Assembly (NCBI GenBank): GCA_016794525.1
Contig: JAEUJY010000106.1
Span: 1-64,000, forward strand
DNA: 64,000 nt
Direction: 5' to 3'
From: Myxococcales bacterium
GTDB lineage: Bacteria; Myxococcota_A; Polyangia; Haliangiales; Haliangiaceae
Shown: one piece after another, positions 51,519-60,393 of the stretch
How the letters are laid out: every line of letters begins with the position of its first letter
Numbering within the stretch: position 1 is the first letter of the stretch
Program-made: the position numbers and the translations under genes
Notes under the pieces: generated by a model
Seen by the model: only the letters and a program-made list of their open reading frames with translations
What the model was told of the DNA's origin: nothing
Databases searched by the model: none

Positions 51519-52831
51519 CGGGGGCCTCCGGTGCGCAGGTCGTGGTCGAGCTGCTGGTACTGGTCGAGGTGGGCGCGGGTGTCGGCGTCGTCGAACGCGG
51601 CGCCCGCGAAGTCGGTCGCGCGGTACGGCCGCGTCACGAAGCTCGGATCGTCGGGGTGCTGCCAGAACCGCTCGGCGATGTCGCCGTCGAACAGCTTGAT
51701 GAAGCCGTGCAGCGCCTTGATCCGGTACGGTCCGTCGACCGCGGCCTCGCGGATCGCGCGGCCGAAGAAGGTCAGCCGGACGCTCTGGCGGCCGAGCGCG
51801 GTGGGGCGCACGTAGTCGTCGAACACCGCGATCGCCTTCGCGCCGGCGGCGTCGTACAGCGTCGCCGTGATGCGCACCGGGTCCCTGGACTTGACGTCGA
51901 CGTCGAGGTCCACGGCCAGCGAGCCGTCGACGATCCGGTCGCCGGCCCAGCCCACGACGTCGAACACCGGCTGCGCCGTGTAGCGGAACGGCGACTCGAA
52001 GGGGAAGGTGTGATCGGCGGCGGTGACCCAGGCGACGAACTGGACGTCGTGGGGCGCGGCCGCCAGCTCGGCGACCTGCGCGGGCTCGAACCTCGCGGTC
52101 CAGCGCGGCCCGTCGGCGACGAACGGGATCGCCGCGACCGTGATCCACTCGTCGTCGGGCCCGACCATCTGGATCTCGCCCTGCACCTGCGCCGGATACC
52201 CGCGGCGCTGGCCGTCCTCGTCGACGTAGACCTCGACGGTCGCGGTGATCGCCTCGCCCGGGCCGGCGAACATGCGGTCGAGCTGGAGCTCGCCGTGGAG
52301 ATCGCGCGCGTCCGGAGTCCGGGTGAACGGCTGGGACCGCGGCCCCAGCTGGTTCCACGCGGTCAGGTGCTGGGTCGTCGCGTCCGCGGGGCGCGACCAC
52401 ACCGGGTACTGCATCGTCTCGCGGTAGACGGCCTCGGTGTGGGCCAGCCGCGCGACCGCGGCCTGGACCAGCTCGTCCTCGGTCAGGTCGGGCGGCAAGC
52501 CGCCCGCGACGATGGTGGTGTCGACGTCCGCGCTCGCGCGTGTGGCCGGCCGGGCGACGCGCATGTCGCCGGCGGGTCCCGGGGGCCGCGCGGGCGCGCG
52601 GTCGAGCGCCGCGACCTGCACCGGGGCGGCCCGGTCGGCGGCCGGCGGCGCGGCGCGGCGCAGCGCGATCACCAGCGCGACCCCCAGCGCCGCCGCGATG
52701 AGCGCAGCGACGACATGGCCGCGACCCTCGGGTGGGGCGCGCCCGGGGCCGGCGGCCCTGCGTGGCGCGCGTGAACGACGAGATGGTTGCACGGACGGAC
52801 TCCTCACCGGGCCGCGGATGCACGTCGCCAT
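51515..52831 (-). CDS. Membrane-anchored Ig-like exported protein, partner of the hydrolase
   Basis: 438 residues from ATG 52831; internal starts such as the GTG before the membrane helix are possible. A basic ~35-residue N-terminus precedes one membrane helix (HVVAALIAAALGVALVIAL). The exported part has a linker and two or more Ig-like sheets (AITATVEVYVDEDGQ, PFRYTAQPVFDVVGW, VDVKSRDPVRITATLYDAAG) and ends in an Asp-rich helix. No enzyme motif. It overlaps the lipase-like gene by ATGA, so a complex or chaperone-like relation is plausible. Confidence 0.65.
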   Translation of the reverse strand: MATCIRGPVRSPSVQPSRRSRAPRRAAGPGRAPPEGRGHVVAALIAAALGVALVIALRRAAPPAADRAAPVQVAALDRAPARPPGPAGDMRVARPATRASADVDTTIVAGGLPPDLTEDELVQAAVARLAHTEAVYRETMQYPVWSRPADATTQHLTAWNQLGPRSQPFTRTPDARDLHGELQLDRMFAGPGEAITATVEVYVDEDGQRRGYPAQVQGEIQMVGPDDEWITVAAIPFVADGPRWTARFEPAQVAELAAAPHDVQFVAWVTAADHTFPFESPFRYTAQPVFDVVGWAGDRIVDGSLAVDLDVDVKSRDPVRITATLYDAAGAKAIAVFDDYVRPTALGRQSVRLTFFGRAIREAAVDGPYRIKALHGFIKLFDGDIAERFWQHPDDPSFVTRPYRATDFAGAAFDDADTRAHLDQYQQLDHDLRTGGPR

Positions 52832-53005
52832 CGTCGCCGTGGCCCCCCCCGGGCGGCGATGCAGGTCGAGCGGGCGCAGCCCCGATCGACGCGCCCAGCG
52901 AACCACGCCGCCTCGCCCCGGCGGAATGACCGAACCCGCCAGTCGCGTGGCGCGTGCGACACGGCGCCGCGCGTCATCGCACGCCGCTCGTCGCCGCGCG
53001 CCGGC

Positions 53006-54034
53006 TCAGCGGTCGCCGGCGGCCGTCGGTCGGAACGATCCCGGCGCCTGGCCGGTCCAGCGCCGGAACGCGCGGTAGAACGCGCCCGGCTCGGAGAAGC
53101 CGAGCTCGGCGGCGACCTGCTCGGCCGTGGCGCCCCGCTGCAGCAACGCGACCGCGTGATCGCGGCGGACGTCGTCGACGACCTGGCGGAACGAGGTGCC
53201 GCAGTCGGCCAGCTCGCGCTGCAGCGTGCGCCCGCTGCGGCCGAGGCGGTCGGCGATCTCCTCGAGCTGCGGGCTCGCGCCGATCATCGCGACGACGACA
53301 CCGCGGACCTGTTCGACCAGCGGGTCGAGCTCGGGCGCGAGCGCCACCAGCCGCGCGGTGAGCGTCGCCACCAGGTGCGGCAGGCCGGTGCGGGTCGGCA
53401 GGTCGAGCAACGTCGACGGGAACACCAGCGCGTTGCGGCCCGCGTCGGCGCGGACCTCGGCGTCGAACCACGCGGTCAGCACCTCCGGGCGTGGCGGCAT
53501 CGGCCCGGCGAGCTCGACCCGGACGAACCGGGCGCGCTCCCCCAGCATCTGGCGAACCCGCTGCGCGTGGATCGCCAGCGGGAACTCGATCCAGTGGCGC
53601 GACAGCGTCGCCCCGGGGTGGGGCGTCAGGGTCAACGCCGCGGTGGCGTCGTCCTCCTCGAACGCCAGCGTCGCGCGTCGGCTGACCAGGCGATAGAAGC
53701 GCGTCTCCATCGCCCACGCCGCGCGCAAGGTCGGGCTGGTGCACAGCGCGTAGTCGAGGTCGCCCATCGTCCCGACGCCCAGGCGCGCCGCCACGGTCAC
53801 CCCGACGTGATCGTCGTCGAGCGCGCGCGCGGCTCGATCGAGCAGCAGGTTGGCGTGGTCGCTATCGATCGTCCCGTCGCCGCGGACCACGAAGGCCTCG
53901 GGCACCGCGGCCGCCGCGTCGAAGCCGAGCGCCCGCAGCTCGCCCGCGATCGCCGCGACGACGCTGGCGGCGACGCCGGGCGTCCCCGACGGCGCGGGTG
54001 GAGATCCGGGGGCAGGCTCGCCGTCGCGCGCCAT
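53006..54034 (-). CDS. AraC-family transcriptional regulator
   Basis: 342 residues. The N-terminal ~230 residues resemble the arabinose-binding-like domain of OruR/ArgR-type AraC regulators (RAARALDDDHVGVTVAARLGVGTMGDLDYAL). The C-terminal double helix-turn-helix is typical: IADRLGRSGRTLQRELADCGTSFRQVVDDVRRDHAVALL and AAELGFSEPGAFYRAFRRWTGQAPGSFR. It stands alone, and its target and inducer are not indicated by neighbours. ATG 54034 is preceded by no family-like sequence. Confidence 0.93.
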   Translation of the reverse strand: MARDGEPAPGSPPAPSGTPGVAASVVAAIAGELRALGFDAAAAVPEAFVVRGDGTIDSDHANLLLDRAARALDDDHVGVTVAARLGVGTMGDLDYALCTSPTLRAAWAMETRFYRLVSRRATLAFEEDDATAALTLTPHPGATLSRHWIEFPLAIHAQRVRQMLGERARFVRVELAGPMPPRPEVLTAWFDAEVRADAGRNALVFPSTLLDLPTRTGLPHLVATLTARLVALAPELDPLVEQVRGVVVAMIGASPQLEEIADRLGRSGRTLQRELADCGTSFRQVVDDVRRDHAVALLQRGATAEQVAAELGFSEPGAFYRAFRRWTGQAPGSFRPTAAGDR

Positions 54035-54117
54035 GTCGTAGGGCCTTCTCCCAGCTGGCCGTGGTCGTGCCGGTCGCGAGCTGGGGCGCGCCGGGCCTGC
54101 ACCCCGAGTATGTACCT

Positions 54118-54510
54118 TCAGGGGGCGACGCGGACGACGACCGTGAACTCGGCGACGCTGTCGAGGTGGCCGGTCGGCCACGCGGCGGCGGCCAAGACCC
54201 GCCCGAGGCAGCGGCGCAGCCCCGCGTCGCCGCTGGCCCCGATCACCCGCATGCCGTGGCGGCGCGGTTCGTCGCGCAGCATCAGGCGCAGGCGCGTCGT
54301 CCCGCTCCCGCCGCGCCGGCCACACGTCGCCGCGTGCCGGCGCAGCTCGCGCCGCAGGATGTCCGCGTCGAAGCCCCCGATCGCGCGCACGACGCGGACG
54401 CTGATCGGCGGCGCGCCGGGCGGCGTTGGCCGCGCATCGGGCGCGGGCTGGGCCGCGGCGGTGGCGGTCGCCGCGGCGACGAGCGTGACGACCATCGACG
54501 GCCAGCGCAT
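54118..54510 (-). CDS. Small exported protein resembling an AgmX/PglI C-terminal domain
   Basis: 130 residues with a signal peptide (MVVTLVAAATATAAAQP). The mature ~105 residues follow the AgmX/PglI C-terminal plan in diverged form: a helix with one Cys (LRRHAATCGRR), a strand pair, a second Cys helix (GLRRCLGRVLAAA), and a final strand FTVVVRV. It is distantly like the domains at 8328-8981 and 8978-10480. Function unknown. Confidence 0.6.
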   Translation of the reverse strand: MRWPSMVVTLVAAATATAAAQPAPDARPTPPGAPPISVRVVRAIGGFDADILRRELRRHAATCGRRGGSGTTRLRLMLRDEPRRHGMRVIGASGDAGLRRCLGRVLAAAAWPTGHLDSVAEFTVVVRVAP

Positions 54511-54611
54511 CGGTCGAGGGTAGCGCGCCGGCGCCGCGCGTGCCCGAGCCCAGCGCGGGCAGAATCGTCGGCCGAGTTCGGGACGCCGGCCCGGCGGTGC
54601 ACTCCTGGGGC

Positions 54612-54992
54612 TCAGTCCCAGTCGTGGTGGTGGCCGTGCGACGCCGGGCGCGGCTCGCTGACGATCGCGTGGACGGCCCACGCGCCGACCAGCCCGAGCC
54701 CGACGCCGCCGACCACGACCGCGATCGCGATCAGCCGCAGCGGCGCGGCCAGCGGGCCGACGCCGGGCCCGACGATCACGCCGTGGAGCCCCACCATCAG
54801 GCCGCCCCAGCCGGCGCCCGTCAGCGCGTAGGCGGCCAACCGGATCACCAGCGGGTAGCGCCCGCCGACCGCCGGCGCGAACCCCGCGAGCAGCAGCACC
54901 GCGAGCAGCAACAGCACCAGCGCGATGGCCACCGTGCGCGCGCCACGCTTGCGCGCGGTCAGCTGTGGGTTGGCGTTCGGCGGCTGGGGCAC
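54612..54992 (-). CDS. Small membrane protein with three helices and His-rich tail
   Basis: 126 residues. Three hydrophobic segments: VAIALVLLLLAVLLLAGFA, LAAYALTGAGWGGLMVGLHG, and LIAIAVVVGGVGLGLVGAWAV. The C-terminal tail is SHGHHHDWD, which could bind a metal. No family recognised. It lies 23 bp from the end of the large repeat lipoprotein, on the same strand, and could be its downstream partner. Confidence 0.65.
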   Translation of the reverse strand: MPQPPNANPQLTARKRGARTVAIALVLLLLAVLLLAGFAPAVGGRYPLVIRLAAYALTGAGWGGLMVGLHGVIVGPGVGPLAAPLRLIAIAVVVGGVGLGLVGAWAVHAIVSEPRPASHGHHHDWD

Positions 54993-55015
54993 GCGACGAG
55001 CTTACCGCACCGGCG

Positions 55016-58000
55016 TCAGTAGCCCTCGACCGCGACCCAGACCTGGCCGCCGGCGCCGTAGACCAGCACCGCGCCGGTGCTGCTCGGCAGGGCCGCGACG
55101 CCGGGGTAGGCGCCGGTCCCGAAGGTGCGGACGTCGCCCGCGGTCACCGCGGTCGCGCCGACCTGGATGCGGTCGAGCTGGATGACGCCGCTGTCGAGCT
55201 GGCTGGCGACGTAGGCGTTGCCGTGCGGATCGGCGTCGATCGCGCGGGCCTGCGAGGTGTTGAGGGTGGGCAACCCGGAGACGCTGGTCGAGGTGGCGGG
55301 CGCGCTCAGCGGGATGACCGTCGCCAGGTCGCTGCCGCCGCCGGTGCCGGCCACGTACAGCACGCCGTTGGACGCGGTCCAGTCGGAGAAGAACGCGGTG
55401 CCGGCCGGCGCGCTCTCGGCGCCGAACGTCGCGCCGCCGTCGGTGCTGATCCGCAGGTGGAAGCTCGGATCGTCGCTGGCCGCGACCACCGCGCCGCTCA
55501 TCTTGTCGACGATCACGTCGTGGAACACGTTGCTCTGCGTCACGCTCACCGACGCCCACGCGCCGTCGGTGCCCAGCGACGGGTTCCGGTAGACCTGGAT
55601 CGCGCCGCCGGTGCTCGCCGCGATGAACACCTCGTCGCCGAGCGCGTCGATGCTCACCTCGTTGTCGTTGGCGGCGCCCAGGTCCTGGGCCGCCTCCCAG
55701 CTCGCGCCGGCGTCGAGCGAGCGCGCGAACACCAGGCGGCCGTTGGCGACCGCGGCGACGTACACCACGCCCAGCGGGCCGCCGCCCTCGAGCGCGACCT
55801 CGCCGACGCCGGTCAGGCCGGTGTTCACCGGCGCACCCCAGGTCGCGCCGCGGTCGGTCGAGGCGTTGGTCCAGGCGGCGCCGCCGCAGTTCATCACCAC
55901 GAAGAAGTTGGCGATGCCGTCGCTGGCGATCTTGCGCCCGGTGTTCGAGGTGTTGGTGTTGCAGCTCAACGCGCCGCTGACGACCTGCGGGGCGACGTCG
56001 GCGATCACGCCGAGCGCGCAGGCGTGGCAGCCGTCCGCCGGGTCGGTGTCGTCGCCGTCGTCGCACTGCTCCCCGGCGGCGAAGTCGATGTAGCCGTCGC
56101 CGCAGACCTCGACGCCGTTGCAATCGCCGCGGCAGCCGTCGGCGTACGCGGTGTTGCCGTCGTCGCAGGCCTCGCCCACCTGCTGGGCGCCGTCGCCGCA
56201 CGCGGGGAGGCGGCAGGCGTTGCAACCGTCGAGCGGGTCGGTGTCGTCGCCGTCGTCGCACTGCTCGCCGGCCGCGCCGTCGATCAGCTGATCGCCGCAG
56301 ATCTCCTCGCCCTGGCAATCGGCGCGGCAGCCGTCGCCGCCGATCGCGTTGCCGTCGTCGCAGGCCTCGGTGTGCTGGGCGACGCCGTCGCCGCAGCGCG
56401 CCAGCACGCAGGCGTGGCAGCCGTCGAGCGGGTCGGTGTCGTCGCCGTCGTCGCACTGCTCGCTGGCGACGAGGTCGAAGGTGGCCGTGGTGGTGACGTC
56501 GGGGTCGCTCGCGAAGGCCGCGACGCAGACGTCGGCGGTGCGGGCCTCGGCGTCGCCGGCGGGCGCGGCGTCGAAGATCACCACCTCCTGCGGGGCGCCG
56601 TCCACGGTGACCGAGGCCACGAGCCAGGCGAACAGGCCGCCCGGCATGGTGACGTGGACCTGGTTGGCGCCGTCGGTGATGAGCGCGAGGACCGCCGGAT
56701 CGGTCACGACCTGGGTCCGCACGCCCGGCGTGCAGTTGCAGGTGCCGGTGTCGCCGGTGGTGACCAGCGCCGGCACGCCGTTGATCGTGATCGTCAGCTC
56801 GGCGCCAGCGCCGCAGCTCGTGGCGAGCCACGTGAACGTGAGCGCCGTCGGCGGTCGCGCCTGGGCGTCGTTGACGGTCGCGTCGCCGCAGAACTCGTCG
56901 ATGCAGGCCGGGGTGCAGCCGTCGCCGAGGGTCGCGTTGCCGTCGTCGCACTGCTCGCCCGCCGCGACCACGCCGTCGCCGCAGACGCCGGTGATGGTGA
57001 TGGTGGCCGTCGCCGTCGCGGTGGCGCCGGTCGGATCCTGGATCGTGTAGCCGAAGGAGGCGGTCCCCGAGAAGCCCGCCGCCGGGGTGAACGTGACGAC
57101 GCCGCCGGCGAGGGCGACCGTGCCGTCGGTGGCATCGCCGACCGCGGTGAGCGTGAGGCTGTCGCCGTCCGGGTCGTGATCGTTGCCGAGCAGGGTCGTC
57201 GCGGCGATGGTGAGCGGGGTGTTGACCGAGGTGGTGGCCGTGTCGGCCATCGCGACCGGCGCGTCGTTGACCGCCGCGATCGTCACGGTGACGGTTGACT
57301 GGTCGGTCAGGGCGCCGTCGGTGATCGTGTAGGTGAAGGTGACGACCCCGTGGGCGTCGGCGGCCGGGTGGTAGGTCACGACCCCCGCGGCCAGCGCGAC
57401 CGTGCCGGCGCTCGCAGAGGCGACCGCGCTGATCGTCGCGGTGCCATCGACGTCGGTGTCGTTGGCGAGCAGGGTCGCCGCCGGGATCACCAGGTCGGTG
57501 TCCTCGTCGGTGGTGAGCGCGTCGGCGATCGCGATCGGCGCGTCGTTGACGGCTGCGACGGTGACCGCGACCTGACCGGTGGCCGTGGCGGTGCCATCGC
57601 TGACCGTGTAGCTGAAGCTGGCCGGGCCGTTGAAGTTCGCGGCCGGCGTGAACCGGACGGTGCCGGCGGTCAGGCTGACGGTGCCGCCGATTGCGGCGCC
57701 GACCGCGGTGACGGTGGCGCTCGGACCGTCGACGTCGGTGTCGTTGGCCGCGAGCGCGGTGGCGGCGACGTCGACCGCGGTGTCCTCGTCGGTGGTGAGC
57801 GCGTCGGCGATCGCCACCGGCGCGTCGTTGACCGCCGCCACGGTGACCGCGACGAGGCCGGTGGCGGTGGCGGCGCCATCGCTGACCGTGTAGGTGAAGC
57901 TGGCCGGGCCGTTGAAGTCCGCGGCCGGCGTGAACCGGACCGTGCCGCCGCTCAGGCCGACCGTGCCGCCGATCGCGTCGCCCACGGCGGTGACCGTCGC

Positions 58001-59011
58001 GGTCGGACCGTCGACGTCGGTGTCGTTGGCGATGAGCGCGCTGGCGGCGACGTCGACCGCGGTGTCCTCGTCGGTGGTGATCGCGTCGGCGACCGCGACC
58101 GGGGCGTCGTTGACCGCCGCCACGGTGACCGCGACCTGACCCGTCGCGCTGGCCGCGCCGTCGCTGATCGTGTACGTGAAGCTCGCGGCGCCGCTCTGAT
58201 CGGCCGTCGGCGTGAACCGGACGGTGCCGGCCGTCAGGCTGACCGTGCCGCCGATCGCGTCGCCGACCGCGGTGACCTCCAGCGCCTGACCCTCGGTGTC
58301 GGTGTCGTTGGCCACGAGCGCGCTCGTATCCACGTCGACCGCGGTGTCCTCGTCGGTGGCGATCGCGTCGCCGACCGCCACCGGCGCGTCGTTCACCCCG
58401 CCGACCGCGATCACCACACGCCCGCGATCGGTCGCCGTGCCGTCGGACGCGACGTACTCGAAGCTGGCGTCGCCGACGAAGTCGAGGTCGGGCACGAAGT
58501 GGATCATGCCGTCGGCGAGCACCGCGGTGCCGTGGGCGGCCGCGTCCACGCCCGTGACGGTGAGCGGATCGCCGTCGGCGTCGGTGTCGTTGGCCAGGAG
58601 CGTCGTGGCGAGCACGTCCTGGGTGGCGTCCTCGGCGGACGCGCGGGTGTCGTCGGTGGCGACGGGGGCGTCGTTGACCGGCGTGACCTCGATGTGGATC
58701 ACGGCGGTGGTGCTCAGCGCGCCATCGCTGACCTCGACCGCGATCTGATCGGTGCCGTGGTAGTCGGGGGTCGGCGTGTAGGTCAACGTCGGCGCGGTCC
58801 CCGTCAGGGTGCCATGTGCCGGGACGCCGACCACGAAGGTCAGGGAGGCACCCTCGGGATCGGCCGCGGGCAGCCGCAGCTCCGCGGTCGTGTCTTCGGC
58901 GACGCGCACGGTGATGTCGCCGAGCGTCGGGGCGAGGTTCTGCGACGTGTTGTCGCCGCAGGCGGCGAGCAGCACGAGGCCAATACACACATGACGAGTG
59001 GCCAGATGCAT
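55016..59011 (-). CDS. Giant surface lipoprotein: cadherin-like repeats, DUF4215 repeats, propeller-like C-terminus
   Basis: 1331 residues. The signal ends VLLAACGDN (lipobox). Residues ~25-700 hold seven cadherin-like/tandem-95 domains of ~94 residues; six begin NDAPVA or NDAPIA and most carry DEDTAVDV and ANDTDVDG, which bind Ca2+ in this family. Cys-rich DUF4215 units with GEQCDDG or EQCDDGDDTDP follow, and a non-repeat beta domain is inserted after the second (CGAGAELTITING). The last ~320 residues have BNR/sialidase-like strands (STDRGATWGAP, SLDAGASWEA, STDGGATFGAE). It should be a long surface adhesin. Internal DNA repeats make assembly and recombination errors possible. Confidence 0.88.
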   Translation of the reverse strand: MHLATRHVCIGLVLLAACGDNTSQNLAPTLGDITVRVAEDTTAELRLPAADPEGASLTFVVGVPAHGTLTGTAPTLTYTPTPDYHGTDQIAVEVSDGALSTTAVIHIEVTPVNDAPVATDDTRASAEDATQDVLATTLLANDTDADGDPLTVTGVDAAAHGTAVLADGMIHFVPDLDFVGDASFEYVASDGTATDRGRVVIAVGGVNDAPVAVGDAIATDEDTAVDVDTSALVANDTDTEGQALEVTAVGDAIGGTVSLTAGTVRFTPTADQSGAASFTYTISDGAASATGQVAVTVAAVNDAPVAVADAITTDEDTAVDVAASALIANDTDVDGPTATVTAVGDAIGGTVGLSGGTVRFTPAADFNGPASFTYTVSDGAATATGLVAVTVAAVNDAPVAIADALTTDEDTAVDVAATALAANDTDVDGPSATVTAVGAAIGGTVSLTAGTVRFTPAANFNGPASFSYTVSDGTATATGQVAVTVAAVNDAPIAIADALTTDEDTDLVIPAATLLANDTDVDGTATISAVASASAGTVALAAGVVTYHPAADAHGVVTFTYTITDGALTDQSTVTVTIAAVNDAPVAMADTATTSVNTPLTIAATTLLGNDHDPDGDSLTLTAVGDATDGTVALAGGVVTFTPAAGFSGTASFGYTIQDPTGATATATATITITGVCGDGVVAAGEQCDDGNATLGDGCTPACIDEFCGDATVNDAQARPPTALTFTWLATSCGAGAELTITINGVPALVTTGDTGTCNCTPGVRTQVVTDPAVLALITDGANQVHVTMPGGLFAWLVASVTVDGAPQEVVIFDAAPAGDAEARTADVCVAAFASDPDVTTTATFDLVASEQCDDGDDTDPLDGCHACVLARCGDGVAQHTEACDDGNAIGGDGCRADCQGEEICGDQLIDGAAGEQCDDGDDTDPLDGCNACRLPACGDGAQQVGEACDDGNTAYADGCRGDCNGVEVCGDGYIDFAAGEQCDDGDDTDPADGCHACALGVIADVAPQVVSGALSCNTNTSNTGRKIASDGIANFFVVMNCGGAAWTNASTDRGATWGAPVNTGLTGVGEVALEGGGPLGVVYVAAVANGRLVFARSLDAGASWEAAQDLGAANDNEVSIDALGDEVFIAASTGGAIQVYRNPSLGTDGAWASVSVTQSNVFHDVIVDKMSGAVVAASDDPSFHLRISTDGGATFGAESAPAGTAFFSDWTASNGVLYVAGTGGGSDLATVIPLSAPATSTSVSGLPTLNTSQARAIDADPHGNAYVASQLDSGVIQLDRIQVGATAVTAGDVRTFGTGAYPGVAALPSSTGAVLVYGAGGQVWVAVEGY
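56040..56461 (-). repeat. 195-bp-period repeat coding for DUF4215 units
   Basis: A 32-bp block identical in three places starts at 56040, 56235 and 56430, exactly 195 bp (65 codons) apart. It encodes the EQCDDGDDTDP core. Intervening sequence is similar but diverged. Confidence 0.85.
57262..58680 (-). repeat. ~282-bp-period repeats coding for cadherin-like domains
   Basis: The DNA for the NDAP motif recurs near 57262, 57541, 57822, 58103, 58385 and 58667, a period of about 279-282 bp (about 94 codons). The copies between 57540 and 58390 are the most alike at the DNA level, pointing to recent unit duplication. Confidence 0.82.
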
Positions 59012-59158
59012 GACGTGACTCCCTGAGGGGTGCCTCAGCCGTATCGGCCGTTTGCTGAGTCCTTCGACGGGCCAAACGCGACGCCTCCGCTGCCGGGATC
59101 TCGGATGCTCGGGCCCGGCCGGGCGGCTGGGTCCGAGCGCGCGTGCTAGGACGCCCAC

Positions 59159-60349
59159 GTGTGGTTCCTCTGGCTCGCGCTCGGCCTCGCGCTGGTGACG
59201 GTCGCCGGCCTGTACACCCGGCGCCGCGTGGTCGACGCCGCCGGCGCGCTCGGGTTGTCGTCGCGCGGGCGCGTCGCGCTGCGCTGGGGCATCGCCTGGC
59301 TGCTGTTCGGGTACCCGGCGATCATGTTCGCCACCGTCGCCGCGTCGCTGGCGCTCGGCCGCGACCGGATGGGCGGCTTCGACGGGCCGCTCGCCACCTG
59401 GGCGCTGGTCTACCCGTTCTTCCTCGCGGTGCTGATCGTCGTGCAGGCGCTGCCGTACCTGCTGATCATCGACGCGGTCGCCCGGGCGCGGCGGATCGCG
59501 ATGGGGCGGGGGCGGGCCGTCGCGACGCTGGCCCCGATCGTGCTGCTGGCGATCTACACGCCCGCGCGGATCGTCTGGGAGCGCGGCGACCTGCGGTGGC
59601 GGCACCACGTCGTCCACGTCGCCCGGCCGCCCGGCCCGCCGCCGCTGCGCGTCGCCTTCGTCGCCGACTTCCAGCAGGACGACCACACCGACGCCGCGCG
59701 AGCCGCCGCGGTCATGGGCCGGATCGCGGCCCAGCGGCCCGACCTGGTGCTGGCCGGCGGCGACTGGATCAACATGGGCCCCGACCACATCGCGGCCGCC
59801 GCGCGCACCGCCGCGCTGGCGCCCAGCCGTTACGGGACGTTCTCGGTGCGCGGCGATCACGATCACTTCGCCTACGTCGATCGCGGGCGCAGCATCGACG
59901 CGGTCACCGGCGCGCTCCGCGCCGCCGGCGTCGAGATGGTCCACAACGCGGTCCGGCGCTTCGAGCACCACGGCCGGACCGTCGCGGTCGGCTTTCTGAC
60001 CTACAGCTACCCGTCGCGCGCGTCGACCGCGGACATCGAACGGCTGATCGGCGAGCTGCAGGGGGCCGACGTGCGCATCCTGGTCACCCACCAGCTGGTG
60101 GCCGACGTCGCCGCCCGCGCCCGCGATCGCGTCGACCTGATCCTCGCCGCCCACACCCACGGCGGCCAGGTCAACCCGCTGCTCGGGCTGTGGCACGTCC
60201 CGCTGGCCCGCCTCGAGACGCCCTACGTCGACGGCCGCTACCAGCTCGGCGCCACCACCATCATCGTCACCGCCGGCGTCGGCTACTCGATCGTGCCGTT
60301 CCGCTACGCCTCGCCCGGCTCGGTCGAGCTGGTCGAGCTGGTGTGGTGA
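59159..60349 (+). CDS. Membrane-bound metallophosphoesterase
   Basis: 396 residues from GTG 59159. The N-terminal ~150 residues have four hydrophobic segments. The calcineurin-like domain follows: VAFVADFQ (variant of DxH), LAGGDWIN, RGDHDHF (variant of GNHD), LVTHQ and AAHTHGGQ. Two positions differ from the common forms (DFQ for DxH; GDHD for GNHD) but metal-binding Asp and His residues remain. YkuE/YaeI-type enzymes hydrolyse lipid-linked phosphates such as UDP-diacylglucosamine, which is one possibility. The gene stands alone. Confidence 0.84.
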   Translation: MWFLWLALGLALVTVAGLYTRRRVVDAAGALGLSSRGRVALRWGIAWLLFGYPAIMFATVAASLALGRDRMGGFDGPLATWALVYPFFLAVLIVVQALPYLLIIDAVARARRIAMGRGRAVATLAPIVLLAIYTPARIVWERGDLRWRHHVVHVARPPGPPPLRVAFVADFQQDDHTDAARAAAVMGRIAAQRPDLVLAGGDWINMGPDHIAAAARTAALAPSRYGTFSVRGDHDHFAYVDRGRSIDAVTGALRAAGVEMVHNAVRRFEHHGRTVAVGFLTYSYPSRASTADIERLIGELQGADVRILVTHQLVADVAARARDRVDLILAAHTHGGQVNPLLGLWHVPLARLETPYVDGRYQLGATTIIVTAGVGYSIVPFRYASPGSVELVELVW

Positions 60350-60393
60350 GGCCGGGCGGGGCGTCGTCGGAGGTGACCGGCTATGATGCCGCG

